DNA of 64,000 nt from JBBDXA01 sp040902585 (GCA_040902585.1 JBBDXA010000132.1:1-64000); one strand, 5' to 3'; shown: positions 1 through 9,870, counted from the stretch's first letter. The notes: generated by a model from the letters alone, not told the origin. Program-made: numbers and translations.

Positions 1-595
1 CCTCGCGGCCGATCAGGTCCGTCGTGTAGCCTTCATCATCGTTGCGTTTGTCGTTCTTATGCCAGTCGTGCCCGCCATCGCGCTGGTGCGAAAAATAGTC
101 GAGCGCGCCGTTGTAGTGGCCGTACTGCTGCGTGAAGCCGCGCCGCGTGGGGAGATAGTCCGGCTTGAAATGCCCCAGGTGCCACTTGCCCACGATCGCG
201 GTCTGGTAGCCGATTTCCTTCAGTTCATCGGCCATCGTGCGTTCATCCAGCGGCAGGCCGTAGTCCGCCCAAGGCCGCACAACGCCGCACTGCAAACCCA
301 TCCGCATCGGGTACCGCCCGGTGAGCAGAGCCGCACGGGTGGGCGAGCAGACAGGTTGGACGTAGAACTGGTTGAGCCGCGTGCCCATCTTCGCGAGCCG
401 GTCGATATGAGGCGTGGCGATTTTGCTGCCGTGATAACCGACATCGCCCCAGCCGAGATCGTCAGCGAGAAGGATGATGATGTTGGGAGGGGAGAGTTGA
501 GCGCGGGCGGGGGTGGTGACGAGCGTCCCGATACAGAACACGAGCAGCATGATCGCGGACAAGAGGAAACGCGATCGTCGTGAAGAGCAGTTCAT
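1..595 (-). CDS. Secreted sulfatase, N-terminal part (cut by window edge)
   Basis: The reading frame starts at ATG 595 and runs open off the left edge, so only about 198 residues are visible. It begins with a signal peptide (MNCSSRRSRF, then a hydrophobic stretch ending ARA-Q). The alkaline-phosphatase-fold start follows, with the metal-binding LADDLGWGD segment. The sulfatase motif CSPTR lies near residue 80; in this family the Cys is converted to formylglycine. GKWHLG and the following HFKPDYLPTRRGF context resemble arylsulfatase B-like type I sulfatases. The protein is probably periplasmic or secreted and would remove sulfate esters from a glycan or similar substrate; the exact substrate cannot be told. 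Activation would need a formylglycine-generating enzyme elsewhere in the genome. Confidence 0.9.
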   Translation of the reverse strand, partial: MNCSSRRSRFLLSAIMLLVFCIGTLVTTPARAQLSPPNIIILLADDLGWGDVGYHGSKIATPHIDRLAKMGTRLNQFYVQPVCSPTRAALLTGRYPMRMGLQCGVVRPWADYGLPLDERTMADELKEIGYQTAIVGKWHLGHFKPDYLPTRRGFTQQYGHYNGALDYFSHQRDGGHDWHKNDKRNDDEGYTTDLIGRE

Positions 596-780
596 GTGGA
601 GGTCCTTTGGCAGCGAGTAGTATGGCCCATTGTAGTAGAGCGACCATCCTCAAACGATGGATTGGATGATGGTTTGATGGCATGGGCAAGCTGAATCTAC
701 CGGGGGGACGGAGCTAGCCCATGAAGCGTGCAACAGGCTTCCGGCATGTGACCACCTCCCCGCTCCGGAGGAGCGCAAGA

Positions 781-822
781 CTGTAGCCACGGGTGAAGCG
801 AGTCGTGGGACCGTGGCTACAG
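781..822. repeat. Intergenic hairpin, GTAGCCACGG family
   Basis: CTGTAGCCACGG at 781-792 is perfectly complementary to CCGTGGCTACAG at 811-822, with an 18-base loop. The arms resemble the outer arms of the repeats at 23615-23720 and 25718-25850 (GGGTGCCAYGG). It lies in the 800-base spacer between the sulfatase and the FAD oxidoreductase genes. Confidence 0.7.
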
Positions 823-879
823 ACTGGCGCCCCTCCGGGGCAGCGGAAGCAGTCGCGTTCGCGCGGGATATCGCTGCGT

Positions 880-1179
880 CGTAGTCATCTCGCTCCGCGA
901 GATGGAAACTGAAGAAGGGCGCAGCCCGACATGATCAGAGCCGGGGACTGTGTTTCCGGATCGGTTTGCTCGGCTCAATGTCGAGCAAACCGAAGTGGCT
1001 CGGCGGTCGAACAAGTGAAGGCGGTGCATCGGCGATTGTGACGGTGAATCGCAGGTGGCCGTGTTCACGCCGAGCCGGCTTCGAGCCGGCCCGACGTGTC
1101 CGGACTCGCAGAGTCCGGCTCGGATCATCTCGTGCTGCGCACTCTCGGATGTTCCATCTTGCGGAGCGAGATGCCTACG
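880..1179. repeat. Long imperfect inverted repeat containing stacked hairpins
   Basis: By hand alignment the arm 880-944 is complementary to 1115-1179 at 52 of 65 positions. Smaller hairpins are nested inside: 886-893/897-904 (CATCTCGC), 962-972/982-992 (CGGTTTGCTCG, perfect), 1074-1080/1084-1090 (GCCGGCT) and 1100-1107/1111-1118 (CCGGACTC). No convincing gene overlaps it. It could be a MITE-like element, a cluster of REP-type palindromes, or a structured transcript. The rest of the 596-1418 spacer shows no gene. Confidence 0.6.
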
Positions 1180-1359
1180 CGAGCCGCGTGTTCGCCCCGG
1201 TGAATCGGCACCTCCTTGCGTTGCCTGTGGCCCTTCACAACACGTCATCGGCAGATTCCAAGGCGTTCCCATGCCCGTGCAGCACCCTGCGTGCATTGCT
1301 CTTCGGCTGCGGGGCCTCGTACGATGGCCCTGTTGGTGAATGCCTGCGAAGAGGATTGA

Positions 1360-1375
1360 AACGGCCCGAGCCGTT
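1360..1375. promoter_or_regulatory. Palindrome upstream of the FAD oxidoreductase gene
   Basis: AACGGC-CCGA-GCCGTT is a perfect 6-base-arm palindrome 43 bases before the ATG at 1419. It could be an operator or a leader hairpin. No clear -35/-10 pair was found with it. Confidence 0.25.
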
Positions 1376-1418
1376 AAGATGACTTTGTCGGTGACAGCCC
1401 TCAAAGTAAGGTACAGGC

Positions 1419-3503
1419 ATGTCAATGTGTCTCATGAGAAAGAGTCAGTTGATCGCGTTCATGCTGCTTGCGTTGGCGCAGGCATCGGTTCAGGCGCAGG
1501 TGCCTGCTGCCGCGGCGGACGTGATTGTCTACGGTTCGACGCCGGGTGGTTTCTGCGCCGCGATCGCAGCTGCGCGCGAAGGGGCATCGGTGATTCTGCT
1601 GGAGCCGACGAATCACGTCGGCGGGCTGAACACCGGCGGTCTGAGTTTCAGCGATTCCAATCAGACCGTTCGCACCACGATGATGGGCCTGTTCGACGAG
1701 TGGCACACGCGGATCGAGAAGGACTATCTCGCGCGGGGGATCAAGCTGCCGTATGTGGTGAGCGTCAAGGATCAGGCCAAGTGGACGTACGAGCCGCACG
1801 TGGCTGCCCGCGTGACCAGGCGGATGCTGGAAGAGGCGCGCGTGCAAGTCCTGACCGGGCGAACTCTCAAGTCCGTGAAGAAGGACGGCACGCGCCTTAC
1901 CGCGCTTATCACCAGCGAGGGCACGTTCGCCGGGAAGGTTTTCATCGATGCGACCTATGAAGGCGACCTGATGGCGGCGGCGGGCGTCGGTTGGACGATC
2001 GGGCGCGAAGGGCGGGCGGAGTTCGGCGAATCCCTGGCGGGGAAGCGATATCCGAAAGGAAAGATGAACATCGACGGCTTCGGCAGTGATGGAAAGGTGT
2101 TGCCGTTGATTACGACTGCCAATGCAGGGCCGGAGGAGGAAGGCGATCGGAACGTGATGGTCTACAGCTTTCGGCTTTGCCTGACCGAAGACGCGGAGAA
2201 CCGCGTGCCGTTCCCCAAGCCTGCGGACTACGATCCCGCGCGTTTCGAGGTCATGCGCCGATTCGCGAAGACAGGCGGAAAACCGGGGTGGGATCTCTAC
2301 CCGCTGCCGGGCGGGAAGTTCGATGGCAACAACTCCATCGGCGGGCAGTTCTCGCTGGGGCTGGTCGGCGGCGGCAACGGCTGGTGCGAAGCCGATGAGG
2401 CCGGCAGGGCGGCGATCTGGGAAGCGCACAAACTGTACACGCTCGAGTTCTACCACTTCCTCACCACCGACCCGTCCGTCCCCGAAGCCACGCGCGAACG
2501 ATTTGCAAAGCTCGGCCTGTGCAAGGATGAGTTCCCAGGCACCGGGCACTTCCCGCCCGCGCTTTACGTTCGCGAAGGCCGACGCATGAAGGGCATGTAC
2601 GTTCTCAGCCAGAAGGACATTCTTGAGGAAACGGAAAAGGAGGATGCGATTGCGGTCTCTTCATTCCCGATCGATTCGCATGACTGTCAGCGCATCGCGC
2701 TGCCGGAGGGCGGCGTCATCAATGAAGGCACGATCTTTCCCGTGAGGATGAAAGACCGCGGACACGGCTACGCCTATCACGTTCCTTATCGCGCGATTGT
2801 GCCCAAGCCGGGCGAGTGCTCGAATCTTCTCGTGCCCGTCGCGCTCTCCTGCACCCACGTCGGCATCTCGTCCATTCGCGTGGAGCCCACCTGGATGATC
2901 CTGGGTCAGAGCGCGGGCATTGCTGGGGCGCTCGCGACGAAGCTGGGCGTGGCCGTGCAGGAGATTCCCTATCAGAAACTGCGCCCCAGGTTGCTCGCGC
3001 AGAAGCAGGTGCTCGACTTACCGCGACTGCCGGCCGGTGCATCGCCATCGGCGCGGGAGAGTTCGATCCATCCCAAGACGCTGGCGGGCATCGTGCTCGA
3101 CGACGGCGACGCCGCGTTGAAGGGAACCTGGACGCGCTCCACCAACTTCAAGCCGCACATTGGAGCGGGCTACATCCACGATGAAAAAAAGGCCGATGGC
3201 AAAGCCTCGGCCACGTTCCGATTCACCGCGCCCAAGGCGGGGCGGTATGAGCTCGCGATGGCCTACTCGGCGCATGCCACTCGGGCGACGAAGGTGCCCA
3301 TCGTGATTTCCAGCGGTCCGAATCAGGTGACACTGAGCGTGGACCAGACGGTTGCCTTGCCTTCCGGAAAGCACTTCCGCGCGATCGGCATCGTGAAGTT
3401 GGCTGCGGATGTCGAAACGGTGATCACCGTGAGCAATGCCGGTACGGATGGCTTCGTCATCGTCGATGCGTTTCAACTGGTGCCTGTTGAGGAGAAGAAG
3501 TGA
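1419..3503 (+). CDS. Secreted FAD-dependent oxidoreductase with C-terminal beta-sandwich domain
   Basis: The product has 694 residues. A signal peptide (cleaved near SVQA-Q) is followed by an FAD_oxidored-type Rossmann start (DVIVYGSTPGGFCAAIAAARE, continuing to LLEPTNHVGG), so FAD binding is well supported. The body matches the planctomycete family of exported FAD-dependent oxidoreductases. The last 120 or so residues, with GRYELAMAYS and a terminal FVIVDAFQLVPV, look like the golvesin/xanthan-lyase carbohydrate-binding-like domain. The substrate is unknown; exported members often sit beside sulfatases and glycan-degradation genes, as here. ATG 1419 has TAAGG at 1407-1411. In-frame ATGs at 1425 and 1434 are alternatives, and 1434 starts closer to the signal peptide but lacks a ribosome binding site. 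Confidence 0.85.
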   Translation: MSMCLMRKSQLIAFMLLALAQASVQAQVPAAAADVIVYGSTPGGFCAAIAAAREGASVILLEPTNHVGGLNTGGLSFSDSNQTVRTTMMGLFDEWHTRIEKDYLARGIKLPYVVSVKDQAKWTYEPHVAARVTRRMLEEARVQVLTGRTLKSVKKDGTRLTALITSEGTFAGKVFIDATYEGDLMAAAGVGWTIGREGRAEFGESLAGKRYPKGKMNIDGFGSDGKVLPLITTANAGPEEEGDRNVMVYSFRLCLTEDAENRVPFPKPADYDPARFEVMRRFAKTGGKPGWDLYPLPGGKFDGNNSIGGQFSLGLVGGGNGWCEADEAGRAAIWEAHKLYTLEFYHFLTTDPSVPEATRERFAKLGLCKDEFPGTGHFPPALYVREGRRMKGMYVLSQKDILEETEKEDAIAVSSFPIDSHDCQRIALPEGGVINEGTIFPVRMKDRGHGYAYHVPYRAIVPKPGECSNLLVPVALSCTHVGISSIRVEPTWMILGQSAGIAGALATKLGVAVQEIPYQKLRPRLLAQKQVLDLPRLPAGASPSARESSIHPKTLAGIVLDDGDAALKGTWTRSTNFKPHIGAGYIHDEKKADGKASATFRFTAPKAGRYELAMAYSAHATRATKVPIVISSGPNQVTLSVDQTVALPSGKHFRAIGIVKLAADVETVITVSNAGTDGFVIVDAFQLVPVEEKK

Positions 3504-3763
3504 TGCGCGCCTGATGTTTCGCTGACGGGGAACGCGTCATTCCATTCGGATCCTGTTGAGAAAATCGCCGATCGCGGCGCAGAGTCGAGGGGGATCGGGG
3601 TAATAGATAACGTCGGGGGAGGTTGGATGGTTGGTGGCGACGCGATTTGTTGAAGTCGTCGTGGCAATCTCACGGCAATTAGTTATGCTGAATCAGATCG
3701 TTGGAACTCCGTCTGTGATCGTGCTTTGTTGAGCCGATCGTCTGGAAAGAGGGCCAGGGACAT

Positions 3764-4465
3764 ATGTTGCAGCGTCGGGTATTCAATTCGCCGTTTCGGA
3801 GATCCGGGTTCACCCTGGTTGAACTGCTGGTGGTCATTGCCATCATCGGCATGCTCATCTCGATGTTGCTTCCCGCTCTCGGCAAAGCCAGGCAGGTGGC
3901 CCGCGCCACGCACTGCCTGTCCAACCTGCATCAGGTTCAGTTCGGATGGATCGCCTGGCTCGAAGGCAACCGCGGCATCATTCCTTACACCTACAACGTC
4001 ACCAATCATCCCAACTGGGTGGATGCGATGGATCAGTCGCTGCCCCAAGCGCCCGGCCTGACGCTCACCAATACCGTCAGCTACAACGCCTGTCCGGAGA
4101 TTCAGCAGCGGTTCCCCAAGACGATCTACTTTGCCAGTCGCTGGGGTTACACCGTGAATCGTTGGTGGACGAACGCCGGCGGCCTGATGAATGAAAAGAT
4201 GAATTGGGCTCTGGTCCGCCAGCCTTCGCGGTATCCCTCTTTCATGGACCCGGAGATGGCACCGTTCGGCACGGCTCAGATGGGCGCCCGGTATGCCCCG
4301 TTCGATCCGCCCGGCCGCATGACCTGGGGCGTGGGCGCGTATCACAGCGCGGACTCGGTCGCCAACGTCAGCTTCGCCGACGGGCACGGCGAGCCTGTTC
4401 AGATTGCCGCTATTCTTGACGACACACCCGCGATGGGCCTGTACAACTGGTTCGAGAATCGCTAA
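3764..4465 (+). CDS. Type II secretion-type pseudopilin / prepilin-like protein
   Basis: The product has 233 residues. The N-terminus is a type IV prepilin signal: basic leader, then G15-F16-TLVE with Glu at +5 of the mature chain, then a hydrophobic helix (LLVVIAIIGMLISMLLPALG). The globular part is soluble. Near the C-terminus HSADSVANVSFADG resembles the H-x9-DG processing-associated motif of planctomycete prepilin-like proteins, with a spacing of 11 rather than 9. It would be cleaved by prepilin peptidase and displayed or assembled at the membrane. Planctomycetes carry many such stand-alone copies whose role is unknown. No assembly genes are nearby. Confidence 0.85.
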   Translation: MLQRRVFNSPFRRSGFTLVELLVVIAIIGMLISMLLPALGKARQVARATHCLSNLHQVQFGWIAWLEGNRGIIPYTYNVTNHPNWVDAMDQSLPQAPGLTLTNTVSYNACPEIQQRFPKTIYFASRWGYTVNRWWTNAGGLMNEKMNWALVRQPSRYPSFMDPEMAPFGTAQMGARYAPFDPPGRMTWGVGAYHSADSVANVSFADGHGEPVQIAAILDDTPAMGLYNWFENR

Positions 4466-4481
4466 CCCGTTTGTCGGGGAT

Positions 4482-5495
4482 TCAAATCGTATGTCGGGAT
4501 CGACGCATCAATCCGATAGCACTTGCAAGCAGCAGGGCGGACACGCTCAGCGGCTCGGGCACTTCAATGGCCTGGCGGGTGCTCGCCACGGTGATGGAGA
4601 GTGTGGCTTCATCGTTGAGCGAGCCGTCGGAAGCGTTGACCAGCGCGAAGAAGGTGCCTGCCGAGCCGGTGGTGTCCCAGAGGAACTGCTGCGTGAGCGA
4701 ATTGAAGGTGGGTGCATGCAGCGGCGTGGGGCCGGTGAAGCTTATCAGCGACCAGATCAGGGGCGTACCTTCGGGGTCGATGCCGGTGAAAGTGAAATCG
4801 ATGAGAGCGCCGGCGAACACCGCGAGCGAATCGTCATCCGCTTGCGGCGGGAGGTTGGGCGGTGCGGGCGCGATGGGTGTGTGTCGCAGGGTGAAGAGGT
4901 AGCCGTCAGCAGTCTTGGCGGCGTCGGGGACGAGCGTGGAGTCGGGCACGTCGATAGAGAAGGAGGGGCCGCTGCCGAGGCCGGGAGCGCGCAAGCCGCC
5001 AGAAAAAGTCAGCGAAAGTTCCTGGTGATCGATGCTCGGCAGGAATGTCGGAGGATCGACGAAGCTGTCCATGTCCGGCGAATCGAAATCGAGACCGGTG
5101 CCGGCGATTGTCTGAAAGGCAGCGCCGGTTCCGAATCCTATTTCCAGCTTGAAACCGGTCCACGAGACAGCGGTGTTGTTATGGAGAGTATTGAGCACCG
5201 TGTCATATTCGGAGGTGCCTCCCGAATTGACGGCCCTGAAGACCACGTCGATCGGAGCAACGGCGTCAAACCGCACATCGTAAAGAAAAAAGTTGTCGGA
5301 GAAGTCGACGTTATCGTTGTTGGGGACCGCGAACGGGGCGGTGTCGACGAGGGTCGATCCGGGCACTTCGACCACGCTGCCCAGTCCGCCGCCCGACACG
5401 CCGGTGATCTCGGCAATCGTCGCGCCCGATGCGATGCCCGTGCCCGAAAGAAAGGCCGCAAGAGTCACGGCCACAATGATTTGTCGCATTTGCAT
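4482..5495 (-). CDS. PEP-CTERM sorted exported protein
   Basis: The product has 337 residues. It has an N-terminal signal peptide (cleaved near ASG-A) and a C-terminal exosortase signal: VPEP, then a hydrophobic segment (LSVSALLLASAIGL), then RRSRH. The mature part is Ser/Thr/Asp-rich and beta-like. Residues about 215-310 (PPQADDDSLAVFAGALIDF, then FTGIDPEGTPLIW) resemble a cadherin-like or putative Ig domain. In this class an exosortase removes the tail and the protein is secreted or attached to the envelope. The start is supported by AAGGAGA at 5503-5509. It converges on the pseudopilin gene with a 16-base gap and is divergent from the next gene. Confidence 0.85.
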   Translation of the reverse strand: MQMRQIIVAVTLAAFLSGTGIASGATIAEITGVSGGGLGSVVEVPGSTLVDTAPFAVPNNDNVDFSDNFFLYDVRFDAVAPIDVVFRAVNSGGTSEYDTVLNTLHNNTAVSWTGFKLEIGFGTGAAFQTIAGTGLDFDSPDMDSFVDPPTFLPSIDHQELSLTFSGGLRAPGLGSGPSFSIDVPDSTLVPDAAKTADGYLFTLRHTPIAPAPPNLPPQADDDSLAVFAGALIDFTFTGIDPEGTPLIWSLISFTGPTPLHAPTFNSLTQQFLWDTTGSAGTFFALVNASDGSLNDEATLSITVASTRQAIEVPEPLSVSALLLASAIGLMRRSRHTI

Positions 5496-5644
5496 GCTCG
5501 GTCTCCTTAGTGTTGTCCTGTTCCCGACTTGATGATGTGAGCGTTCATTCTAACGGATTGTTCTGATGTGCGTCAAGGAATTTCCGCCGCGCGTCAAAAT
5601 GAAGTAAACAGAATCTCTCAAATCCACTTTTCTGGAGAATCGAA

Positions 5645-6508
5645 ATGCCATCACGAACTCGCGCTTCCGTATTGCTTTGCGTGGCCTTCCTCGTCGGGCT
5701 CGTCGGACTGGTTGTAGCGAATGGGCAGGCGAAGCTGAAGAAACAGAATGCGCCCGCGCCTGAGAAACGTGGCGATTATGGAAAGCAAGACAATGAACTT
5801 TTGGTGACCCTTTACACAGATTCTCAAGGGAACAACTGTGATCCCGCGCCGAGCGAGAATCTGAATTGGGTAAGCGAGAACTATTTTCTCGATGGTGCGG
5901 GAGGTGATTTTGCCCCCGCTCGTCTGGAAAAAATCGACACTCAGTGGAAGCTGTATCTGCGGCGTACGAGTGGGCAGTCATGCGCCGGCGTCCACATTTT
6001 CTACATGGAGGCCAATGATCCGGACATGGAAAATGGCGGGCCCGCAGGAATCTATACATCAGGTCTGAAAATCGCTTTGGTCACCGTTATACCAGAAGAC
6101 AAGAAAGGCTCCGCGCCGAAGGGCCCAGCCGCGGATCGACGAGTGCTATCCACCGTGACGGTCAAAGTGGAGGATAAAGGCAACGCGAACACTGCGACTA
6201 CCAGAAGTCTGACGAGAGTGCTTACCCACGACACCCGCGGCGCAACCGGGAATGGCTATCGATACCTTTACACAAATAAAGAGAAAGAGAACGTCGTGAT
6301 TCAGCCAATTTACGACTGGGATGGAAGAATCAAGGCCTGGGAGTGCATCGTCATCTACGCAGTACCGCGAGACGCAAGTCGACAGGCCTATGTTGATCGG
6401 CATCTCGTCGCGACAAGGAAGGGGGCGGCTGGGCAGAAAACCGATGTCACCGTGCAGGGTGACTACCAGGCGCTCGGTGGTAGGGTCACCGTGAGAGTCG
6501 ACCCCTAA
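5645..6508 (+). CDS. Secreted protein of unknown function
   Basis: The product has 287 residues. It begins with a basic residue cluster and a hydrophobic segment (VLLCVAFLVGLVGLVVANG), so it is probably exported or anchored by an uncleaved helix. The remainder is mixed alpha/beta and hydrophilic, with three cysteines. I recognise no domain. The start has TGGAGA at 5633-5638. It faces the kinase gene tail to tail with a 53-base gap. Confidence 0.7.
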   Translation: MPSRTRASVLLCVAFLVGLVGLVVANGQAKLKKQNAPAPEKRGDYGKQDNELLVTLYTDSQGNNCDPAPSENLNWVSENYFLDGAGGDFAPARLEKIDTQWKLYLRRTSGQSCAGVHIFYMEANDPDMENGGPAGIYTSGLKIALVTVIPEDKKGSAPKGPAADRRVLSTVTVKVEDKGNANTATTRSLTRVLTHDTRGATGNGYRYLYTNKEKENVVIQPIYDWDGRIKAWECIVIYAVPRDASRQAYVDRHLVATRKGAAGQKTDVTVQGDYQALGGRVTVRVDP

Positions 6509-6561
6509 GCCAAAGCCCTGCCGGATGTCCCCTAAACGCTCCCGATAGAGGAGAGGCGTTC

Positions 6562-9500
6562 TCATCTTCCCCTCGACCACACCACGATCCCATAATCCGT
6601 CCCCGCCCCGATGGCCTTGCCTGATCGGATGAATCCAACACTCTGAATGGTACGCGCTTGCTGTGATTCACTCCCGATGGTGATCAGTTCATTGCCGGTG
6701 GCGGCATCCCACATTTTCATTGTGGGACCGCACGTGACCAGCCGCGATCCGTCCGGACTAAATGACAGGCTAGATGCATTCTGAAGACCGAACGGCCGCA
6801 GGCGATACTTTGCCATTACAAGAGGAACGGACCAGACAATGGCTTCACCGCTCGAGTCGCTTGAAGCCATTGTCTGGCCATCGGGACTGAAGACCAGACT
6901 GAAGAGCGGGGCGCGATGTCCGCTGAGTCTAAACTCTTCTTTCCAGGAATCGGTGCGCCATCCAACCAGCTCGTATGAAAGTTCGATGTCTTCCACCGCA
7001 CTTTTCTGAACCGCAACCAGCAGATCACCCCGGGGATCAAACGCCATCTGCCCCAACGCTGGGAGTTCGGCCAGGCGCATCTGACTGTCGATGTCCCAGA
7101 CCGCCAGTCCTTTGGAACCATATACTGCCAGCCACGGCCGGGTTGGATGAAACGCGAGCTGCTGAATCTGTCCGCACTTCGTCGGCAGCCGACGAATGGT
7201 CCGTCCGCTCTTGATATCCCACAACTCCACCTCGCCATCTCCCATCGCGGTGCCTATTGCGATGCGCCCGTCCGATGAAATATCAGCGCTGGTCACTTCC
7301 GTGCCTTCGCCTTCGCCGATCGGCTTCCAGGTGCCGTCGCTCAGATTCAACAATGCCAGTCCGTGATCCAAGGAATGCACCAGCAACTGTTCTTCGTCCG
7401 GCCCCGCGCGAATCGAGAGAATGTAGTCTCGAGCGCCGCGGGCAAACACCCGCGTCTGCTGCGGTGAATCCGCCAGATTCCAGCACTTGATGGTACTCGA
7501 CTGGTCGATGGATATTGCCGCGGTTCCCGAAGATGCCACCAGCGGGGCGCGAGGCGCGAAGCGGTGCCCGCGCAGGGTAGCGATGGATGCGCCGGTCTTT
7601 GCATCCCACACTTTGACCAGGCGGTCACGCCCGCTGGTGAACAGGCGTGACCCAGATGGGTCGAATTGAACGCCGTCCAGAGTGCCTTCGTGAGCCGGCA
7701 CAGTCCACAGCCTGCCGTCGGAGGTAACATCAAGAACCTCCAGGGAACCATCCGTCCCGCCGACCGCGAGGCGCGAGCCGTCGGGGCTGATATCGATGGA
7801 TGTTCCCGTGACAGTCTTGAGCGGTTCGCCTGTATCGACGCGCCAGATTCCCCACTTATCCTGGCCTGCTCCGGTCGAGAGTTTCGCATATATCACGCGG
7901 CCATCACCGCTGAACGCCACCGCGCCCGACGACAGCCTGGCAACTTTGATCTCGCGCAGAGGCTTACCACTTTCGCGGTCCCACACGATGAGCAACCCCA
8001 TCGCCGAGCAAGTCGCAAAGGACTTGTGATCCGCGCTCAGACCGATGCTCGCGCCGACCTCGTCGCTTGCACCAGTGATCGGATCCCGGCCAAGCGTGAC
8101 TTTCGTGACCTTATCACTCGTGTAATCCCAGAACTCCACCGTTCGCGGGCCGGTCATCACGGCCAAACACTGTCCGTCCATCCCGAACGCCAGTGGCAGG
8201 CGGGTCAGATCAATCGGGCAGCGCAGCGCAACGGCCTTGCCCGACGCCGCGTCCCACGCATGCACCTTTCCGCGCCACGGAGACCGATCCTGCATTTTCC
8301 GATTGAGAGTGCCCGACTCCTCCATCGCAAACACGCGTTGACCATCATCGCTCAGCGCCAGCTTTCTGAGCGAGCCGATGCCATGCTCATCGGGCGTTAT
8401 CGTCCACACACTCTGATCCGCCATCTGGCGCAGGAAGTACCATTCCCAGTTGCGCAGATCTTCCGGGCACTGGTCGAGCAGTTCCATCGCCTGGTCGACG
8501 CGGTTGTTCTGGATGTGCATGTACACGAGCGGAATCTTGTGCAGATAGAGCGCCTGCCTTCGTGCCTCGGCCGCTTGCTCCGCGATGTCGCGCTGCTCCA
8601 CGACTTTGTTGTAGGAGAAGACCGCCACGCTGAGCAAAATGCTGATGAAGGACGCGGCGACGGCGGTGCGGGCCCAGTACTTGGTCAGCTTTTTGCGCAG
8701 GAAGTAGAAGGCGGTGAGTTTTCGCGCGATGAGCGGTTCGCCGGCCAGGTAGCGATCGATCTCCGCCGCCAGTTCCGAGGCCGAGCCGTATCGCTGATCC
8801 GGATCATGCGCGAGGCACTTTACGACGACCGCTTCCAGTTCACTGTCGACTTCGCCGGCGAAGGATCGTGGTCGCCGGGCGTCTTCTTCGATGACGCGCC
8901 GTCGCCGTTCGTGCTGCGACCCGGTCATGTCATGCGGGAATTCACCGGTGAGGATCCGGAAGAGAATGGCCCCCAGGGCGTAGATGTCAGCCCGGGTGTC
9001 GACCAGGTTCATGCGGCCGGCCGCCTGCTCGGGCGGCATGTACGCCAGTGTGCCGGGGGCGGTTCCGTCTTCCGTGATCTGATCATCCAGCCCCTCGGCG
9101 ATGACTTTGGCGAGACCGAAATCCAGCACGTGCGGCTCACCGTCAGCCGTCACCAGAATGTTCGAAGGCTTCAGGTCGCGATGGATGATGCCCCGGCGGT
9201 GGGCATGATCGACCGCCAGGCAGATCTTCTTCACTAGAATCAGGCTGTCGCGCGTGGAGAGTTTCTGCTGGCGAACGAACTCATCCAGCGGCAGACCATC
9301 GATCAGTTCCATGGCGAAAAAATGAATGCCGCGATGCAGGCCGCTGTCATAGACCCGGGCGATATTCGGATGGACCAGTCGCGCGGTCAGTTCGATCTCG
9401 CGCTCGAATCGCATCGCAGCCCGGGGCCTGTAGAGCGAGGCGTGACTCAACGTCTTCAGCGCGACGAGTCGCTTTGCGGCCAACTGAATCGCCCGCCAGA

Positions 9501-9870
9501 CGATGCCCATGCCGCCTTCGCCGATCCTGTTGAGGATTCTGAATCCTTCGATGCTCGGCGCTTCGGCGATGTCGGCAAACGGAATAATGGCAGGGCCGGC
9601 GGAGCTGAAGGAAGCGGGATCGCCGCGCGATTGACTTGCTTCCTCCGGCGGCGCAGTCGATGGAAGGGAAGTATCGGTGACGATCCGATACTCGAACTGC
9701 TCGGTCCTGGTCGACTCACCCGGTTTCACGAAGACGATGCCGTCCTCTTCCGTCTCAATGGCACAGCCCTCGGCAGAATGATTGTCTTGAATCAATTGCC
9801 GCCGAATCACTTCACCGGATCGAAGTACCTCCAGATAGGTCATTTCCAAATTCCCCGAGGCTCGGTTCAT
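6562..9870 (-). CDS. Membrane Ser/Thr protein kinase with WD40 repeat region
   Basis: The product has 1102 residues. Residues 1-105 form an N-terminal region without a recognised domain. The Hanks-type kinase domain spans about 110-380: glycine loop IGEGGMG (116-122), catalytic Lys139 in VALKT, HRD 230-232 followed by LKPSN, DFG 250-252, and MPPEQAAG for the APE segment. All key catalytic residues are present, so it should be active. One transmembrane helix lies at about 401-420. From about 480 to the end there are WD40-type repeats, probably extracytoplasmic, forming one or two propellers. Planctomycetes have many such kinases, and the sensor ligand and target are unknown. ATG 9843 (MTYLEV) has a better ribosome site (GGGGAA) and may be the real start. 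Confidence 0.92.
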   Translation of the reverse strand: MNRASGNLEMTYLEVLRSGEVIRRQLIQDNHSAEGCAIETEEDGIVFVKPGESTRTEQFEYRIVTDTSLPSTAPPEEASQSRGDPASFSSAGPAIIPFADIAEAPSIEGFRILNRIGEGGMGIVWRAIQLAAKRLVALKTLSHASLYRPRAAMRFEREIELTARLVHPNIARVYDSGLHRGIHFFAMELIDGLPLDEFVRQQKLSTRDSLILVKKICLAVDHAHRRGIIHRDLKPSNILVTADGEPHVLDFGLAKVIAEGLDDQITEDGTAPGTLAYMPPEQAAGRMNLVDTRADIYALGAILFRILTGEFPHDMTGSQHERRRRVIEEDARRPRSFAGEVDSELEAVVVKCLAHDPDQRYGSASELAAEIDRYLAGEPLIARKLTAFYFLRKKLTKYWARTAVAASFISILLSVAVFSYNKVVEQRDIAEQAAEARRQALYLHKIPLVYMHIQNNRVDQAMELLDQCPEDLRNWEWYFLRQMADQSVWTITPDEHGIGSLRKLALSDDGQRVFAMEESGTLNRKMQDRSPWRGKVHAWDAASGKAVALRCPIDLTRLPLAFGMDGQCLAVMTGPRTVEFWDYTSDKVTKVTLGRDPITGASDEVGASIGLSADHKSFATCSAMGLLIVWDRESGKPLREIKVARLSSGAVAFSGDGRVIYAKLSTGAGQDKWGIWRVDTGEPLKTVTGTSIDISPDGSRLAVGGTDGSLEVLDVTSDGRLWTVPAHEGTLDGVQFDPSGSRLFTSGRDRLVKVWDAKTGASIATLRGHRFAPRAPLVASSGTAAISIDQSSTIKCWNLADSPQQTRVFARGARDYILSIRAGPDEEQLLVHSLDHGLALLNLSDGTWKPIGEGEGTEVTSADISSDGRIAIGTAMGDGEVELWDIKSGRTIRRLPTKCGQIQQLAFHPTRPWLAVYGSKGLAVWDIDSQMRLAELPALGQMAFDPRGDLLVAVQKSAVEDIELSYELVGWRTDSWKEEFRLSGHRAPLFSLVFSPDGQTMASSDSSGEAIVWSVPLVMAKYRLRPFGLQNASSLSFSPDGSRLVTCGPTMKMWDAATGNELITIGSESQQARTIQSVGFIRSGKAIGAGTDYGIVVWSRGR

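Noticed and set aside
6535..6560. Bidirectional terminator between the unknown secreted protein and the kinase
   Set aside because: Only AACGC/GCGTT pairs well; the rest of the stem is mismatched and there is no T-tract.
7666..9237. Rightward open frame of 523 codons inside the kinase gene
   Set aside because: It is antisense to the kinase and WD40 coding sequence, has no domain or start context, and is another shadow frame.
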